Assembly (NCBI RefSeq): GCF_002237645.1
Contig: NZ_MJUZ01000024.1
Location: 1-37,485 of the forward strand
Length of the DNA stretch: 37,485 bases
DNA from: Desulfovibrio sp. MES5
GTDB lineage: Bacteria > Desulfobacterota > Desulfovibrionia > Desulfovibrionales > Desulfovibrionaceae
Reading direction: 5' to 3'
Under the pieces are notes generated by a model. It was given only the letters and a program-made list of their open reading frames with translations, was not told the origin of the DNA and ran no database searches. The position numbers and the translations under genes were made by a program. Position 1 is the stretch's first letter; every line of letters starts with the position of its first letter. Shown here in pieces: positions 17,204 to 25,777 of the stretch.

Positions 17204-20200
17204 ATGAGCCAGGATTTTTTTGACCCGGAATTATTTGCCGATTTCATAGCAGAAGCCAAAGAGCATCTTGAGACCATCGAGCCCAATCTTTTGGAACTTG
17301 AAAAGGCCCCAGGAAACTTGGCCCTGCTCAATGATATTTTCCGCCCCATGCATTCCCTCAAGGGTGCGTCAGGCTTTCTTGGGCTGAACCGTATCAATCA
17401 GCTTGCCCACAAGGCTGAAAATATTCTTGACGAACTGCGCAAAGGCAGCATGGTCGTTACGTCGGAAATTATGGATGTCATTCTGGCCTCCACCGATGCC
17501 TTGCGCCAGATGATCGACAACCTTGAGGTCAACAACTCTGAAGGAGAGGTGGAAACCGGTCATATTATGGCGCAAATCGACGCCATTATGGCTGGCGACA
17601 GCCCCGCTCTGAACCAGCCTGTTGACGCCGCTCCCGTTGCCGCAGCCGTTTCCGCCTCTGCGGTCGCGGATGCGCAGGCGCAAGATGGCAGCGGCCACGC
17701 GCACCTTCCGACTGAAGCCAGCGCTGACGGGCATTCCGCATCGGAATTTCATGAGGGCGCCCAGGCCGCTCGCGCTTCCGAACCTGACAATGCCAACGGC
17801 ATGTCCGGCAAGGAATGGGTGGGCACGTTGCCTGTGCACGAGCCTTATGCCCTCACAGCCTTCGGCGAGGGGCATCTTAAAGATTTCATCGACGAATCCA
17901 TCGAGATCATTGAAAATCTCACAAATGGGCTTCTCGAACTTGAAGAAAATCCCACAGGTCAGAATGAACTGGTCAATGACCTTTTCCGCTTTTTCCACAA
18001 TATGAAGGGCAACAGCGGCATTATTGGCTATAATGAGCTCAATGCGCTGACCCATGAAGCGGAAACCCTGCTTAACAATGTGCGGCAGGGCAAGATAACT
18101 CCGACCCATGACCTTATCGACCTGCTCCTGCTGGTTGTGGATGTAATGGAAGCCCTGGTTCGCAATATTGATATCCCTTCCGGCCAGGCTACCCCCTTTG
18201 AAACCGCCGCAGTGGTACGGCAGCTCCAGGCTGCCCTGGCAGGCGGCCCCATTGCATTGCCGGAAGAACTGCTGGCGGCGCAAGGACGCGCCCATATGCC
18301 TTCGGAAGAACCTCAGGATTCCGAAGCAGAGGCAGCGGCGCAAGCATCCCCTGTTGAGGTGGTTACCCCCACAATCATTCCGGTCGGTTCCGAAAGTGAC
18401 GATACAGAAGCTTTCCGCGTTACCGTGCAGCAGCAGATTGAAATCATACACGCCGCGCTGGAAACGCTCAAAAAAAATGGCAGCCACAAAGACTCCATTG
18501 ACGCACTGTTCCGCTGCCTTGTGGCAATAAAGAACGCCTGCGCCTTTGTGGGGCTTGCCGACATTAAAACGTATGCGGAACGCACCGCTGGCATCGTTGA
18601 CCAGGGGCGTACCAGCGACATAGATTTTGGCCTTATGGTCGACCTGCTCAGCCAGGAAGTAAGCATTATTGAAGATATGATTCGCCAGGCGCTGGCTGAG
18701 GGCAAAGTTGCGGCGGATGCCTGCTCCCACGCTGAAAAGGCGGAGGATGAAAAAGACGAAGACGTCAGCCCGCCCCAATCGGTCGATGCCGACAATGCCC
18801 AGCCCAAAACTTCTGCAGCAGTCGCCAGCGGCGTCCCGGCCCAGGCATCTCAGCCCACTGCAAGTCAGGAAGGACAACGCCCTGCGGTAACACCTGCAGC
18901 GGCCTCAACGCCCATGCCCCCTGCCGCGCCAGGCAGAACTGTCGCTCCAGCCGCGCAGCCTGCCCCTGCGGCAGCCACCACGCCTCGTCCCGCTGCGGCC
19001 CAGGCCAAGGGTGCTGCGCCGGCTGCTGACAACCACAAAAGTTCCTCGACCATACGAGTGGATCACGAGCGTCTTGACCACCTCATGAACCTTATTGGCG
19101 AGCTGATTATCAATCGAAACCGGTACACACTTATTGCCCGTTCCCTTGAAGACAGCAGTGAAAAGGTGGATATCTCGCACGTGGCGCAAAGCCTTTCTGA
19201 AACCACCTATGCCATGGCGCGCATTTCTGACGATTTGCAGGACACCATCATGAAAGTGCGCATGGTTCCTGTTTCTTCTGTGTTTTCACGATTCCCCCGC
19301 CTTGTGCGCGACCTTTCGCGCAAAAGCGGAAAAGAAGTGGATCTGATCATGGAAGGCGAGGAAACAGAACTGGACAAGAGCGTGGTGGAAGTTATCGGCG
19401 ATCCGCTGGTTCACCTTATTCGCAACTCTGTGGATCACGGCATTGAACCCGAAGATGTGCGCATAGCCGCAGGCAAGCCCGCCAAGGGCAAGGTGACGTT
19501 GCGTGCCTTTCACAAGGGCAATTCCGTTGCCATTGAAATTGAAGATGACGGCAAGGGCATAGACCCGGTCAAGATGCGCGAAATCGCCGTACGCAAGGGC
19601 CTTATTACTGCCGAAGAAGCCGCCCAGCTTGACGACCGTGAAGCAGTGGAGCTCATTTTCGCGCCGGGCTTCTCCTCCGCCGACCAGATCACCGACATTT
19701 CTGGCCGAGGCGTCGGAATGGACGTTGTGCGTACCAATATCAAGAACCTCAAGGGCAGCGTCAGCACCCACTCCGAGGTCGGCAAAGGAACGCGCTTCAC
19801 CCTCAGCCTGCCGCTGACCCTGGCCATTATTGATGCTCTTATGGTTAATGTTTCAGGTCAGATGTACGCCATCCCCCTTGATGCGGTATCTGAAACAACA
19901 AAGATTGAGGCCCAGCGCCTAACTGATGTAAAGGGCCGTAAGGCCGTCACATTGCGCGGCGAGGTGCTTGGTATTGTTGAAATGGCGGAAATGCTTGGGC
20001 TGCCCCGCGCCAGTGACCCCCTCCCCGAGGTGCTTTCAGTTGTGGTCATTCATGATAATGACCGCCGCCTTGGCCTGGTTGTGGACAGGTTGCTGGAACG
20101 GCAGGAAATCGTTATCAAACCCCTTGGAGCCTATCTTGGGGACCTCAAGGGCATTTCCGGCGCGACCATTATGGGCGATGGTTCTGTTATCCTGATTCTG

Positions 20201-20299
20201 GATCCACATGAAATCTACCTGATGGCCACATCCAAGGCCTCATCCATGGCTCCTCCGGCAGGGGATAACAAACAGCCCGCTTCATCAGCCAGAGTTTGA
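17204..20299 (+). CDS. cheA: CheA, chemotaxis histidine kinase with three Hpt-like modules
   Basis: At 1,031 residues it is much longer than the usual CheA (about 650-750). It carries an Hpt domain (about 1-105) with phosphorylatable H50 in MHSLKGASG, and a second Hpt (about 222-320) with H265 in FHNMKGNSG. A third Hpt-like module (about 400-500) has FRCLVAIKNACAFVGL where V440 replaces the histidine. A long Ala/Pro linker (about 515-612) follows. The kinase core has a dimerisation helix from IRVDHERLDHLMNLIGELII, the N box LVHLIRNSVDHGIEPEDVR, the G1 box EIEDDGKGID and G2 DISGRGVGMDVV, and a CheW-like regulatory domain (about 880-1000) ends it. It phosphorylates CheY and CheB in response to receptors. 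No P2 domain is obvious; the extra modules may replace it. Confidence 0.95.
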   Translation: MSQDFFDPELFADFIAEAKEHLETIEPNLLELEKAPGNLALLNDIFRPMHSLKGASGFLGLNRINQLAHKAENILDELRKGSMVVTSEIMDVILASTDALRQMIDNLEVNNSEGEVETGHIMAQIDAIMAGDSPALNQPVDAAPVAAAVSASAVADAQAQDGSGHAHLPTEASADGHSASEFHEGAQAARASEPDNANGMSGKEWVGTLPVHEPYALTAFGEGHLKDFIDESIEIIENLTNGLLELEENPTGQNELVNDLFRFFHNMKGNSGIIGYNELNALTHEAETLLNNVRQGKITPTHDLIDLLLLVVDVMEALVRNIDIPSGQATPFETAAVVRQLQAALAGGPIALPEELLAAQGRAHMPSEEPQDSEAEAAAQASPVEVVTPTIIPVGSESDDTEAFRVTVQQQIEIIHAALETLKKNGSHKDSIDALFRCLVAIKNACAFVGLADIKTYAERTAGIVDQGRTSDIDFGLMVDLLSQEVSIIEDMIRQALAEGKVAADACSHAEKAEDEKDEDVSPPQSVDADNAQPKTSAAVASGVPAQASQPTASQEGQRPAVTPAAASTPMPPAAPGRTVAPAAQPAPAAATTPRPAAAQAKGAAPAADNHKSSSTIRVDHERLDHLMNLIGELIINRNRYTLIARSLEDSSEKVDISHVAQSLSETTYAMARISDDLQDTIMKVRMVPVSSVFSRFPRLVRDLSRKSGKEVDLIMEGEETELDKSVVEVIGDPLVHLIRNSVDHGIEPEDVRIAAGKPAKGKVTLRAFHKGNSVAIEIEDDGKGIDPVKMREIAVRKGLITAEEAAQLDDREAVELIFAPGFSSADQITDISGRGVGMDVVRTNIKNLKGSVSTHSEVGKGTRFTLSLPLTLAIIDALMVNVSGQMYAIPLDAVSETTKIEAQRLTDVKGRKAVTLRGEVLGIVEMAEMLGLPRASDPLPEVLSVVVIHDNDRRLGLVVDRLLERQEIVIKPLGAYLGDLKGISGATIMGDGSVILILDPHEIYLMATSKASSMAPPAGDNKQPASSARV

Positions 20300-20373
20300 C
20301 AGGTATATGGTGCCAAGAATTTTTCCTGATAGTGTTGCCACATTGTCGTGCGCACCAGTTTTGAGAAAATTTC

Positions 20374-20402
20374 TTGCCTTTTAATGCTGCATCAGCTATA
20401 GC
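20374..20402 (+). promoter_or_regulatory. Probable rpmB promoter
   Basis: TTGCCT (20374-20379), 17 bases and TATAGC (20397-20402) resemble a sigma-70 promoter about 100 bases upstream of rpmB. Prediction from consensus only. Confidence 0.4.
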
Positions 20403-20510
20403 ACTTCTTCGCGCGGTTACGCCCACTCATACGCTGAACATCTTCCGGCGCAGGGCCTCGTTTTTGCCGCATGTGAAGTGAACAACTTTTTTGCATATAC
20501 GGAGGATAGT

Positions 20511-20720
20511 ATGAGCAAGGAATGCATTTTCTGCGGCAAAAAGCCCCAGGTTGGTAATCTCGTCAGCCATTCCAACATCAAGACCAAGCGTCGCTTCAAC
20601 CCCAACCTCCAGCGCGTTCGGCACCAGTTCGCCGATGGCAGCGTGCGGACCCTGACCGTCTGCACCCGTTGCATTCGTTCTGGCGTGGTGTCCAAGCCCC
20701 TGGTTCGCAAGCAGGGTTAG
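20511..20720 (+). CDS. rpmB: Ribosomal protein bL28
   Basis: The 69-residue protein begins [20 protein letters not shown] and contains the L28 core [16 protein letters not shown]. It has two CxxC motifs (CIFC and CTRC), so it is the zinc-binding (C+) form of bL28; genomes with this form often carry a zinc-free paralogue under Zur control. It is part of the large ribosomal subunit. CGGAGGA lies before the ATG at 20511, and this start agrees with the family. A strong terminator follows. Confidence 0.97.
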   Translation: MSKECIFCGKKPQVGNLVSHSNIKTKRRFNPNLQRVRHQFADGSVRTLTVCTRCIRSGVVSKPLVRKQG

Positions 20721-20738
20721 CACCGTTTTTCGCATTTG

Positions 20739-20771
20739 AGGCCCCGTCAGCTTTCTGTCGGGGCCTTTTTT
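20739..20771 (+). terminator. Rho-independent terminator of rpmB
   Basis: AGGCCCCG (20739-20746) pairs with CGGGGCCT (20759-20766), extendable by three pairs after a mismatch, and is followed by a T-run. It lies 18 bases after rpmB and almost touches the rhomboid start. Confidence 0.88.
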
Positions 20772-20776
20772 GCTAT

Positions 20777-21754
20777 ATGTCGCCAACTTTTTCGCGCGCT
20801 TCAAAGCCCACCAGCGGGCGCTGGCTACTTCGCAGAAGGCCTAACAGTTTGCCTCGGTTCTGGCGAAATATCAGCCAGGCCAGTGGAGCGGATAATTACG
20901 TGCGCTTTCGCGACTGGCTGCTGGTGCTCAATGCCCGCGCCATTCCCCACAAAACAGTCTCACTGTCAGGCAGGGAACAGATTTATGTTCCTCCCCTGTT
21001 CGAAGGCATTGCCCTGGCAGAGCTTGGCGAGTTTTCTGCCGAAAGCAGCAGACCAACACCAGCCCCCAGACCTTTGCGCATGCACAGGCACTATGCCTTT
21101 GCTGCGCTTTTTCTTTTGCTACTGCTTGTATGGCATGGCTGGCGTGTGGATTGGTGGCCAGCACCCCGCTTTTTGCCTCCGCCCGAAACATGGTCAGAGG
21201 CCGGCATGCTTGATAATGTTCTGGTCCGCATCTACGGGCAATGGTACCGATTGGCCACCGCACTGACCCTGCATGCAGGCCTGACGCACCTGTGCGGCAA
21301 CCTGGCCTTTGGCTCCATCTTCCTTCCCCTGCTTGCCCGGCTCACCGGGGTGGGTCGCGCCCTATGGCTCACTGTGGCTGGCGGCATCCTGGGCAACGGG
21401 CTTACAGTGCTTTTTCGCCCGCGGCTCGTCACAAGCATGGGTTTTTCCACCGCCCTCTTTGCTGCAGTGGGGGCATTGGCCGGATTTATGGCCCTGCAAA
21501 ACAGCCAACGCGGCAAGGCCATCCTGCCGGTCGCGGCGGGAATCGCCATCTTGGCCATGCTCGGCACTGAAGGTGAACGCACTGACTATGCAGCGCATAT
21601 TGCGGGGCTCTGCAGCGGCATGGCTTTGGGCGCGTGGGAAGCATGGCGCTTGGGCAAAAACTGGCCCGCCCTTCCTCAGCTGCTGGCTGGAGCCCTTGCC
21701 GTAGCGGTACCAGTCCTTGCATGGTACTGGGCTTTTGCCGTGCTTCAGGGCTGA
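20777..21754 (+). CDS. Rhomboid-family intramembrane serine protease
   Basis: From the ATG at 20777 the protein has 325 residues: a soluble N-terminal part of about 105 residues, then six or seven membrane helices. Rhomboid signatures are HLCGNLAFG in the second membrane segment of the core, the nucleophile serine in GFSTALFAAVGALAG and the catalytic histidine in DYAAHIAGLCSG. Rhomboids cleave membrane proteins within the bilayer; the substrate is unknown. The motif is GFS rather than the commoner GASG, which is accepted in the family. The frame is open upstream to 20669 across the rpmB terminator, but that part is not expected to be translated. No clear ribosome site is seen, so the start is provisional. 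Confidence 0.85.
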   Translation: MSPTFSRASKPTSGRWLLRRRPNSLPRFWRNISQASGADNYVRFRDWLLVLNARAIPHKTVSLSGREQIYVPPLFEGIALAELGEFSAESSRPTPAPRPLRMHRHYAFAALFLLLLLVWHGWRVDWWPAPRFLPPPETWSEAGMLDNVLVRIYGQWYRLATALTLHAGLTHLCGNLAFGSIFLPLLARLTGVGRALWLTVAGGILGNGLTVLFRPRLVTSMGFSTALFAAVGALAGFMALQNSQRGKAILPVAAGIAILAMLGTEGERTDYAAHIAGLCSGMALGAWEAWRLGKNWPALPQLLAGALAVAVPVLAWYWAFAVLQG

Positions 21755-21996
21755 TCCGTTGGAACAGGTTGCCGCGTTCAGAACAAAACTCGGATCAAAG
21801 CGCGACACAACGCGAACAGAGCGGAAATCACCGATCCTTGAAGCCTTCCCGTACGCCCGACCACCTGCATGTGCGAGCATGGTTCTGCGCACACGCGATG
21901 CTGATACTGTCTTTAAAAATCCGTCGTGAGCAAAAGCGGCGCAAGTTCCGCAAAAGAACATACCCGCCTGCCGCATGCTGAAGCCTCAAAATCAAC

Positions 21997-22017
21997 ACCA
22001 CCCGCATAGCGGGTGGT
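21997..22017. repeat. Perfect hairpin ACCACCCGC/GCGGGTGGT
   Basis: Nine paired bases with a three-base loop (ATA). It looks like the subterminal hairpins of IS200/IS605-type elements or REP sequences, but no transposase is nearby. Confidence 0.45.
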
Positions 22018-22068
22018 TCTCTGTTTCGCGCGCTGGCGCGCTCAACTGGCTAAAGCCATAAACGTGAT

Positions 22069-22103
22069 GCGGCCAGCTTTTTCCATTTGGAAAAGCTGGC
22101 CGC
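22069..22103 (-). terminator. Long hairpin downstream of the rubredoxin gene
   Basis: GCGGCCAGCTTTTTCC (22069-22084) pairs with GGAAAAGCTGGCCGC (22089-22103), with one bulged T and a four-base loop. It is more than 100 bases past the rubredoxin stop and lacks a clear T-tail on either strand, so termination is possible but not certain. Confidence 0.45.
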
Positions 22104-22209
22104 AAACTCATGGCCTCAGGGTCGTTTTACCTGCCGGTTTGGGGGGCAGGCCATAGGCCCGGTACTATTATTTACAATCCGTGGCCTTGCACAGGTCAAT
22201 TGGCGCTGC

Positions 22210-22398
22210 CTAGGCTTCGTCGCTCAACCTGCGAAAGCTTTTTTTACCCGCACCACAAACCGGGCAATGCCAATCCTCCGGCAGATCTTCAAACTTGGTT
22301 CCTGCCGGAATCTTGTGGCGCTTGTCACCACGATCGGGGTCATACACGTACCCACAGTTCACCATCTGGCAACGCCACATATCATGGGGATCAGCCAT
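22210..22398 (-). CDS. Rubredoxin type 2 (C-x4-C spacing)
   Basis: The 62-residue protein contains the four cysteine iron ligands of rubredoxin, but the first pair is CQMVNC (C-x4-C) instead of C-x2-C, while the second pair CPVCG is normal. This is the feature of rubredoxin-2 from D. desulfuricans ATCC 27774. The usual GYVYDP strand follows the first pair. Rubredoxins carry single electrons; beside bacterioferritin it is the likely electron donor to or acceptor from the iron store. GGGAGG precedes the ATG, and the gene starts 23 bases after the bacterioferritin stop, so the two form one operon. Confidence 0.93.
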   Translation of the reverse strand: MADPHDMWRCQMVNCGYVYDPDRGDKRHKIPAGTKFEDLPEDWHCPVCGAGKKSFRRLSDEA

Positions 22399-22421
22399 GG
22401 TGCCTCCCTTGTAAGCAATTA

Positions 22422-22958
22422 TTAAGCAGCCGGTGTCCCGGTGACAAACCCCTTGCTGGAGGTTCCGGTCGTCGAGGGCGTGCCGGCAATCTTGGCAAGA
22501 TAGGTGTCGCCCAACTTGGCTAAGTGGTTGCCAATATTTTCGTAATACGTCAGGTGGGCCTGTTCTTCCTCAATGATGCGTTCAAACAGACGCGCCGAGA
22601 CGATGTCGCCCTGCTCCTTACAGACAGTAAGGAACTGGCTATACGCCTCAATGGTGGCATCTTCCTGATTCACGTCAGTTGCATAGATTCCGGGCACATC
22701 CTGTCCGATAACGACTTTGCCCTCTTTTTGGGTTGTGGGCTCGCCACCCAGCTCTTTGATGCGCTCGGCAAAGTTTTCAGCGTGGCGCATTTCATCAATG
22801 GCGATAAGTTTCATATTTGCAGCCAGCTCACCATAGTCCATGTCGTCCAGGCTATAATGCTGGTTCATGTATTGGTGAATGGCGTGCAGCTCCATAGCGC
22901 GAGCTTTGTTAAGAACCTCAATCACCTTGGCCTTACGGTTTTCTCTATTTTCTGCCAT
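22422..22958 (-). CDS. bfr: Bacterioferritin
   Basis: The 178-residue protein forms a 24-subunit iron-storage shell. Ferroxidase ligands are all present: E23, E56, H59 (EMRHAENF), E99, E132 and H135 ([10 protein letters not shown]). M57 is the haem axial ligand at the subunit interface. In the D. desulfuricans protein the haem is iron-coproporphyrin III; that this one is the same is inference. The C-terminal 25 residues ([13 protein letters not shown]...) are Ser/Thr/Gly rich. I chose the ATG at 22958 because GGAG lies seven bases upstream; the open frame continues to 22994 without a ribosome site. It is first in the bfr-rubredoxin operon. Confidence 0.95.
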   Translation of the reverse strand: MAENRENRKAKVIEVLNKARAMELHAIHQYMNQHYSLDDMDYGELAANMKLIAIDEMRHAENFAERIKELGGEPTTQKEGKVVIGQDVPGIYATDVNQEDATIEAYSQFLTVCKEQGDIVSARLFERIIEEEQAHLTYYENIGNHLAKLGDTYLAKIAGTPSTTGTSSKGFVTGTPAA

Positions 22959-22993
22959 TCCGAAACTCCTTGGTGTTAAGCAGGTATGGGTCA

Positions 22994-23022
22994 TTTATAA
23001 ACCGATTTGAATAAACGCACAA
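22994..23022 (-). promoter_or_regulatory. Probable bfr promoter
   Basis: On the minus strand TTGTGC (23022-23017) and TATAAA (22999-22994) are 17 bases apart, 36 bases before the bfr ATG. No classical Fur box is obvious beside it. Confidence 0.45.
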
Positions 23023-23120
23023 GCCGGAGGGACCATGGGATGCGCAACAAAGCAAGGGGGGGAAGAAGATGAGAATTGCCTGTTACGGTATATGTTCTGT
23101 GATCCCTTGTGGCAGTATAT

Positions 23121-23165
23121 AAAATTTGCCCGCCTTGAGGCAAATCCTCAAGGCGGGCAAATTTT
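23121..23165 (-). terminator. Strong terminator after the Fur-family gene
   Basis: A perfect 20-bp inverted repeat (23121-23140 with 23146-23165, loop CAAAT) has A4T3-type ends, so the T-tract lies in the stem on either strand. It follows the Fur-family gene and separates it from the bfr operon. Confidence 0.85.
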
Positions 23166-23200
23166 ATTCACCTGAAAGGCGAAAAAACAGCGAAGGTTGC

Positions 23201-23611
23201 CTAATGGCTAGTGCTGCGTATGCGGCCAGCGCATTCTTTGCAAATTCCATCATATTCGATTCGCGAACTAAGAATGGTCGAAAAGCCTTCAACACTCATA
23301 CCCGCAACCGTAGGCGCCTCGCGTGGGTCCATTACATCGCCGATGCGGCCGCACTGGATACAACGCACATGCTGATGCCGAGAAATATCGCCATCAAAAC
23401 GTTTTGTGGAACCAGCTGCCTCAAGGCGACGGATCTCACCACTATCCGCCAAAAAGTCCAGATTGCGGTAAACAGTTCCCAAACTGATCCGGGGCAAGCG
23501 TTCGCGCACGATGCTATAGAGCTCGTCCGCAGTTGGGTGCGTTTTGGTTTTACGCAGCTCTTCCAAAATCACCGCGCGCTGCCGGGTCATTCTTGTTTGA
23601 ATTTGAGCCAT
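23201..23611 (-). CDS. Fur/PerR-family metal-dependent repressor
   Basis: From the ATG at 23611 the protein has 136 residues. The winged-helix DNA-binding part runs through MTRQRAVILEELRKTKTHPT and RISLGTVYRNLDFLADSGEI. The C-terminal part holds the regulatory metal site (HQHVRC) and two CxxC pairs (CIQC and CKEC) that bind structural zinc. The length and the HQHVRCIQCG motif fit the PerR branch as well as Fur, but a sequence tree would be needed. The neighbouring bacterioferritin and rubredoxin are typical targets. GGAG seven bases before this ATG decides the start over two upstream options. Confidence 0.9.
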   Translation of the reverse strand: MAQIQTRMTRQRAVILEELRKTKTHPTADELYSIVRERLPRISLGTVYRNLDFLADSGEIRRLEAAGSTKRFDGDISRHQHVRCIQCGRIGDVMDPREAPTVAGMSVEGFSTILSSRIEYDGICKECAGRIRSTSH

Positions 23612-23628
23612 ATCAGTCTCCATTTGAT

Positions 23629-23662
23629 AGTAAAAATTACTGTTACTGCAGGATGCTGTCAA
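23629..23662 (-). promoter_or_regulatory. Promoter and putative autoregulatory operator of the Fur-family gene
   Basis: On the minus strand TTGACA (23662-23657), 17 bases and TAATTT (23639-23634) make a good sigma-70 promoter. An inverted repeat AGTAA-AAA-TTACT (23629-23641) covers the -10, where a repressor would block transcription. Confidence 0.55.
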
Positions 23663-23668
23663 GCCCAT

Positions 23669-24721
23669 TTCGACCAGAAAGCGATTTTTTTTACGCTGCC
23701 TGGTCCAATAAGCAGAATGGCCGGATCATGGCTGCACTGAACCGCGATCAAAGATCCTGGTTCACGGCCACGCTGCTACGCGGTTGTCTTGAGCGAAAAA
23801 GCCTGGGCCGCACACCATGTGACCGTGTCCCGTCGGAGCCGTGCATTGCACAAAACACGCTTTATGTGATTGTCAGCATTTAAAAAGGGAGATAATTCAC
23901 AACCCTATTCAAATATTGTACACACGAACGCCCACACAACGGCCTGATGTTTTTGCCCTATCGTAATCCTGCAGTGGTATTGTTTAAGCTTGGACACAGA
24001 ACCCTTAACAAAGACGCGATGTTGCCGCACAGCGCCCTGTTCCCCCATCAACATTCCCTGCCTCGAACCGAAACATCACCAATGAACTAACCAGGGACGT
24101 CTTGATGCACGCCCGCAGTCTGCCCTGACGCTGCCACAAGGGTCAGCATTGCTTCGGCTGGAAGCTTTCCAGGTTTTCCTTCATCTCCGTTGCGGCGCTG
24201 GACAAAAGGGCCCTGTTCAAAAGACTTACGGATGTCTTGCAGCGGCATAGGCCGATACGGCTCTACGCTTCTCCCGCCTGGTATTCTGGCAAAATACACC
24301 GGTTGCCCCCGGTCGTTTTGCCAACAAGACACTCCGCAGCTCACGAAAAAAGGGCTACCGGCCTGTCGTCTCAAACGCCACATCAATCACTTGACTATGG
24401 TTCATTTTGGGCATTCACCTAAAATTACTCCTAGCCAAGTGATAACCAACGCAACAATGCTCTGTAAGACGTTGCTTTTACCGTGATGGCGCGTCGAATA
24501 CGAGCCACAAAATCCGGCATTGCTGCTTCGTCCTGCACTTCCACTGCTGTTTGTGAATCAAAGGAGTATGGTAAGTTATAAAACTTCCATCATGAGGTCA
24601 AGCAGGAAGCGCCAGACAAACTGCAGTATTTGCAATTTTCAGGGCAATAATGTGTATTATTTGGAATTTTATTTTTGATCATATGCGCATAACTGTGCCA
24701 AATGCTGCAAAACACATCCTA
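23669..24721. other. Long region without a recognisable gene
   Basis: About 1,050 bases lie between the Fur-family promoter and the 3' end of the glucokinase gene. Features seen are an imperfect inverted repeat at 23736-23762 (GAACC...GGTTC arms) and a 98-codon minus-strand frame at 24087-24383. The rest shows no consistent reading frame and may be decayed genes. Confidence 0.45.
24087..24383 (-). CDS. Hypothetical 98-residue frame, possibly a gene remnant
   Basis: I do not recognise it. From the ATG at 24383 it begins MWRLRRQAGSPFFVSCGVSC and continues with protein-like composition (QPVYFARIPGGRSVEPYRPM, then a polar lysine-rich stretch). There is no clear Shine-Dalgarno, signal or motif. 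It could be a surviving fragment of a longer protein or a chance frame. Confidence 0.22.
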   Translation of the reverse strand: MWRLRRQAGSPFFVSCGVSCWQNDRGQPVYFARIPGGRSVEPYRPMPLQDIRKSFEQGPFVQRRNGDEGKPGKLPAEAMLTLVAASGQTAGVHQDVPG

Positions 24722-25765
24722 CTACAGCGGTACACTTGAATGCGTATGCCCATATTTCTGCAGCAGGGTCTGTCCGGCAAAGGCCGCGCCCCAAAGGCCA
24801 CTATCTGTATCTGTAACAAGATACACAGGAATGTGCTGTAAAAGTGCTAGTGTGGCATCAGAAGAAGCGTAGAGGCTTTCTCGAAATGTTGGGCTGGTGA
24901 CACAAAGGGGATTGGCGGCGGCTACCCCGCCTGCTATCCACAAGCCGCCCCTGCAAAGAGTAGAGAGCATCCAGCCCCTGCAAAAACGACCTAAAAAGCG
25001 GGCATACCACCGCAGGGTCGGCGTATCGCGCGAGAGTGCGCGCTCGCCGACCTGCCGTGGTTGCAAAAGTTGTCCGGTAAGGTAGCAGTGCAGGATGGAA
25101 AGACCATCACCACAAAGAACATTTTCAGCGCTGACAAAAGGCTGTCCCAGCTCTCGGCACAAAAAGCGCCTGAATTCCTGTTCCTCCTCCTCCAAAAAAG
25201 CAAAGGCAACATGTCCGGCCTCGCTAGGAACTGGCAGCCACTCACCTGTTCCGATGGGCAGGAGGCTGGCTGCGCCAAGTCCTGTTCCCGCGCCGACAAT
25301 GGAGCGGGGCTCCGTACGGGCCCGCGCATCTGCGCCATTGCCCACAGTGGCTTTCGAAGAGGACTCCACAGCGGCGCCCCTCTCTTTGGCTGGGCCCGCC
25401 ACATGTAACGCAGCAATTCCCGGTGGAGTCAGCGTGGCATAAGCTTGAAGGGTAAAGTCATTAAGAAGCAGGCATCGCCCGGATGGGCACGCTGGCACGT
25501 CCGCAATATTTACGTGCAGTCTGCCGTTGGTAAGGCGTCCCTGCTGTCTGTCCACAGGTCCGGCCAGTCCCACCACAACTGCGTCGGCGCTTTCAACAGG
25601 CTGCGACAGCGTTTCTTCCAATGCGGCAAACAACGATTGTCCATTGGTCAATGTCTTGGAGCCAATAACTGCTGTAACTTCCAGAGAAAGCCTGTCATTC
25701 TCGAGGCTGAAACTGGCGAACCGACAATTTGTGCCACCAACGTCAGCTACGAGTATCCTTTGCAT
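24722..25765 (-). CDS. glk: Glucokinase-family sugar kinase
   Basis: The 347-residue protein fits the bacterial glucokinase (Glk) family, which phosphorylates glucose at C6 with ATP. Signatures are the N-terminal phosphate loop VADVGGTNCRFASF, the sugar-binding LLNDFTLQAY, the second phosphate motif IVGAGTGLGAA and SEAGHVAFA. It is slightly longer than usual (about 320), with a polar insertion of around 35 residues before IVGAGTG. It starts 12 bases after hldE, so it is the last gene of the envelope-sugar operon. A role supplying hexose phosphate for glycan synthesis is plausible but unproven; its sugar specificity is not certain. Confidence 0.87.
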   Translation of the reverse strand: MQRILVADVGGTNCRFASFSLENDRLSLEVTAVIGSKTLTNGQSLFAALEETLSQPVESADAVVVGLAGPVDRQQGRLTNGRLHVNIADVPACPSGRCLLLNDFTLQAYATLTPPGIAALHVAGPAKERGAAVESSSKATVGNGADARARTEPRSIVGAGTGLGAASLLPIGTGEWLPVPSEAGHVAFAFLEEEEQEFRRFLCRELGQPFVSAENVLCGDGLSILHCYLTGQLLQPRQVGERALSRDTPTLRWYARFLGRFCRGWMLSTLCRGGLWIAGGVAAANPLCVTSPTFRESLYASSDATLALLQHIPVYLVTDTDSGLWGAAFAGQTLLQKYGHTHSSVPL

Positions 25766-25777
25766 GGCTGGTTTCTC

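Larger units (their letters stand above)
21755..22209. other. Intergenic region with two strong inverted repeats
   Basis: No gene is supported here. The second half contains a 9-bp perfect hairpin (21997-22017) and a longer one (22069-22103) separated by GC-rich sequence (GCGCGCTGGCGCGC at 22029-22042). The longer hairpin lies downstream of the rubredoxin gene and could end its transcript. Confidence 0.5.
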
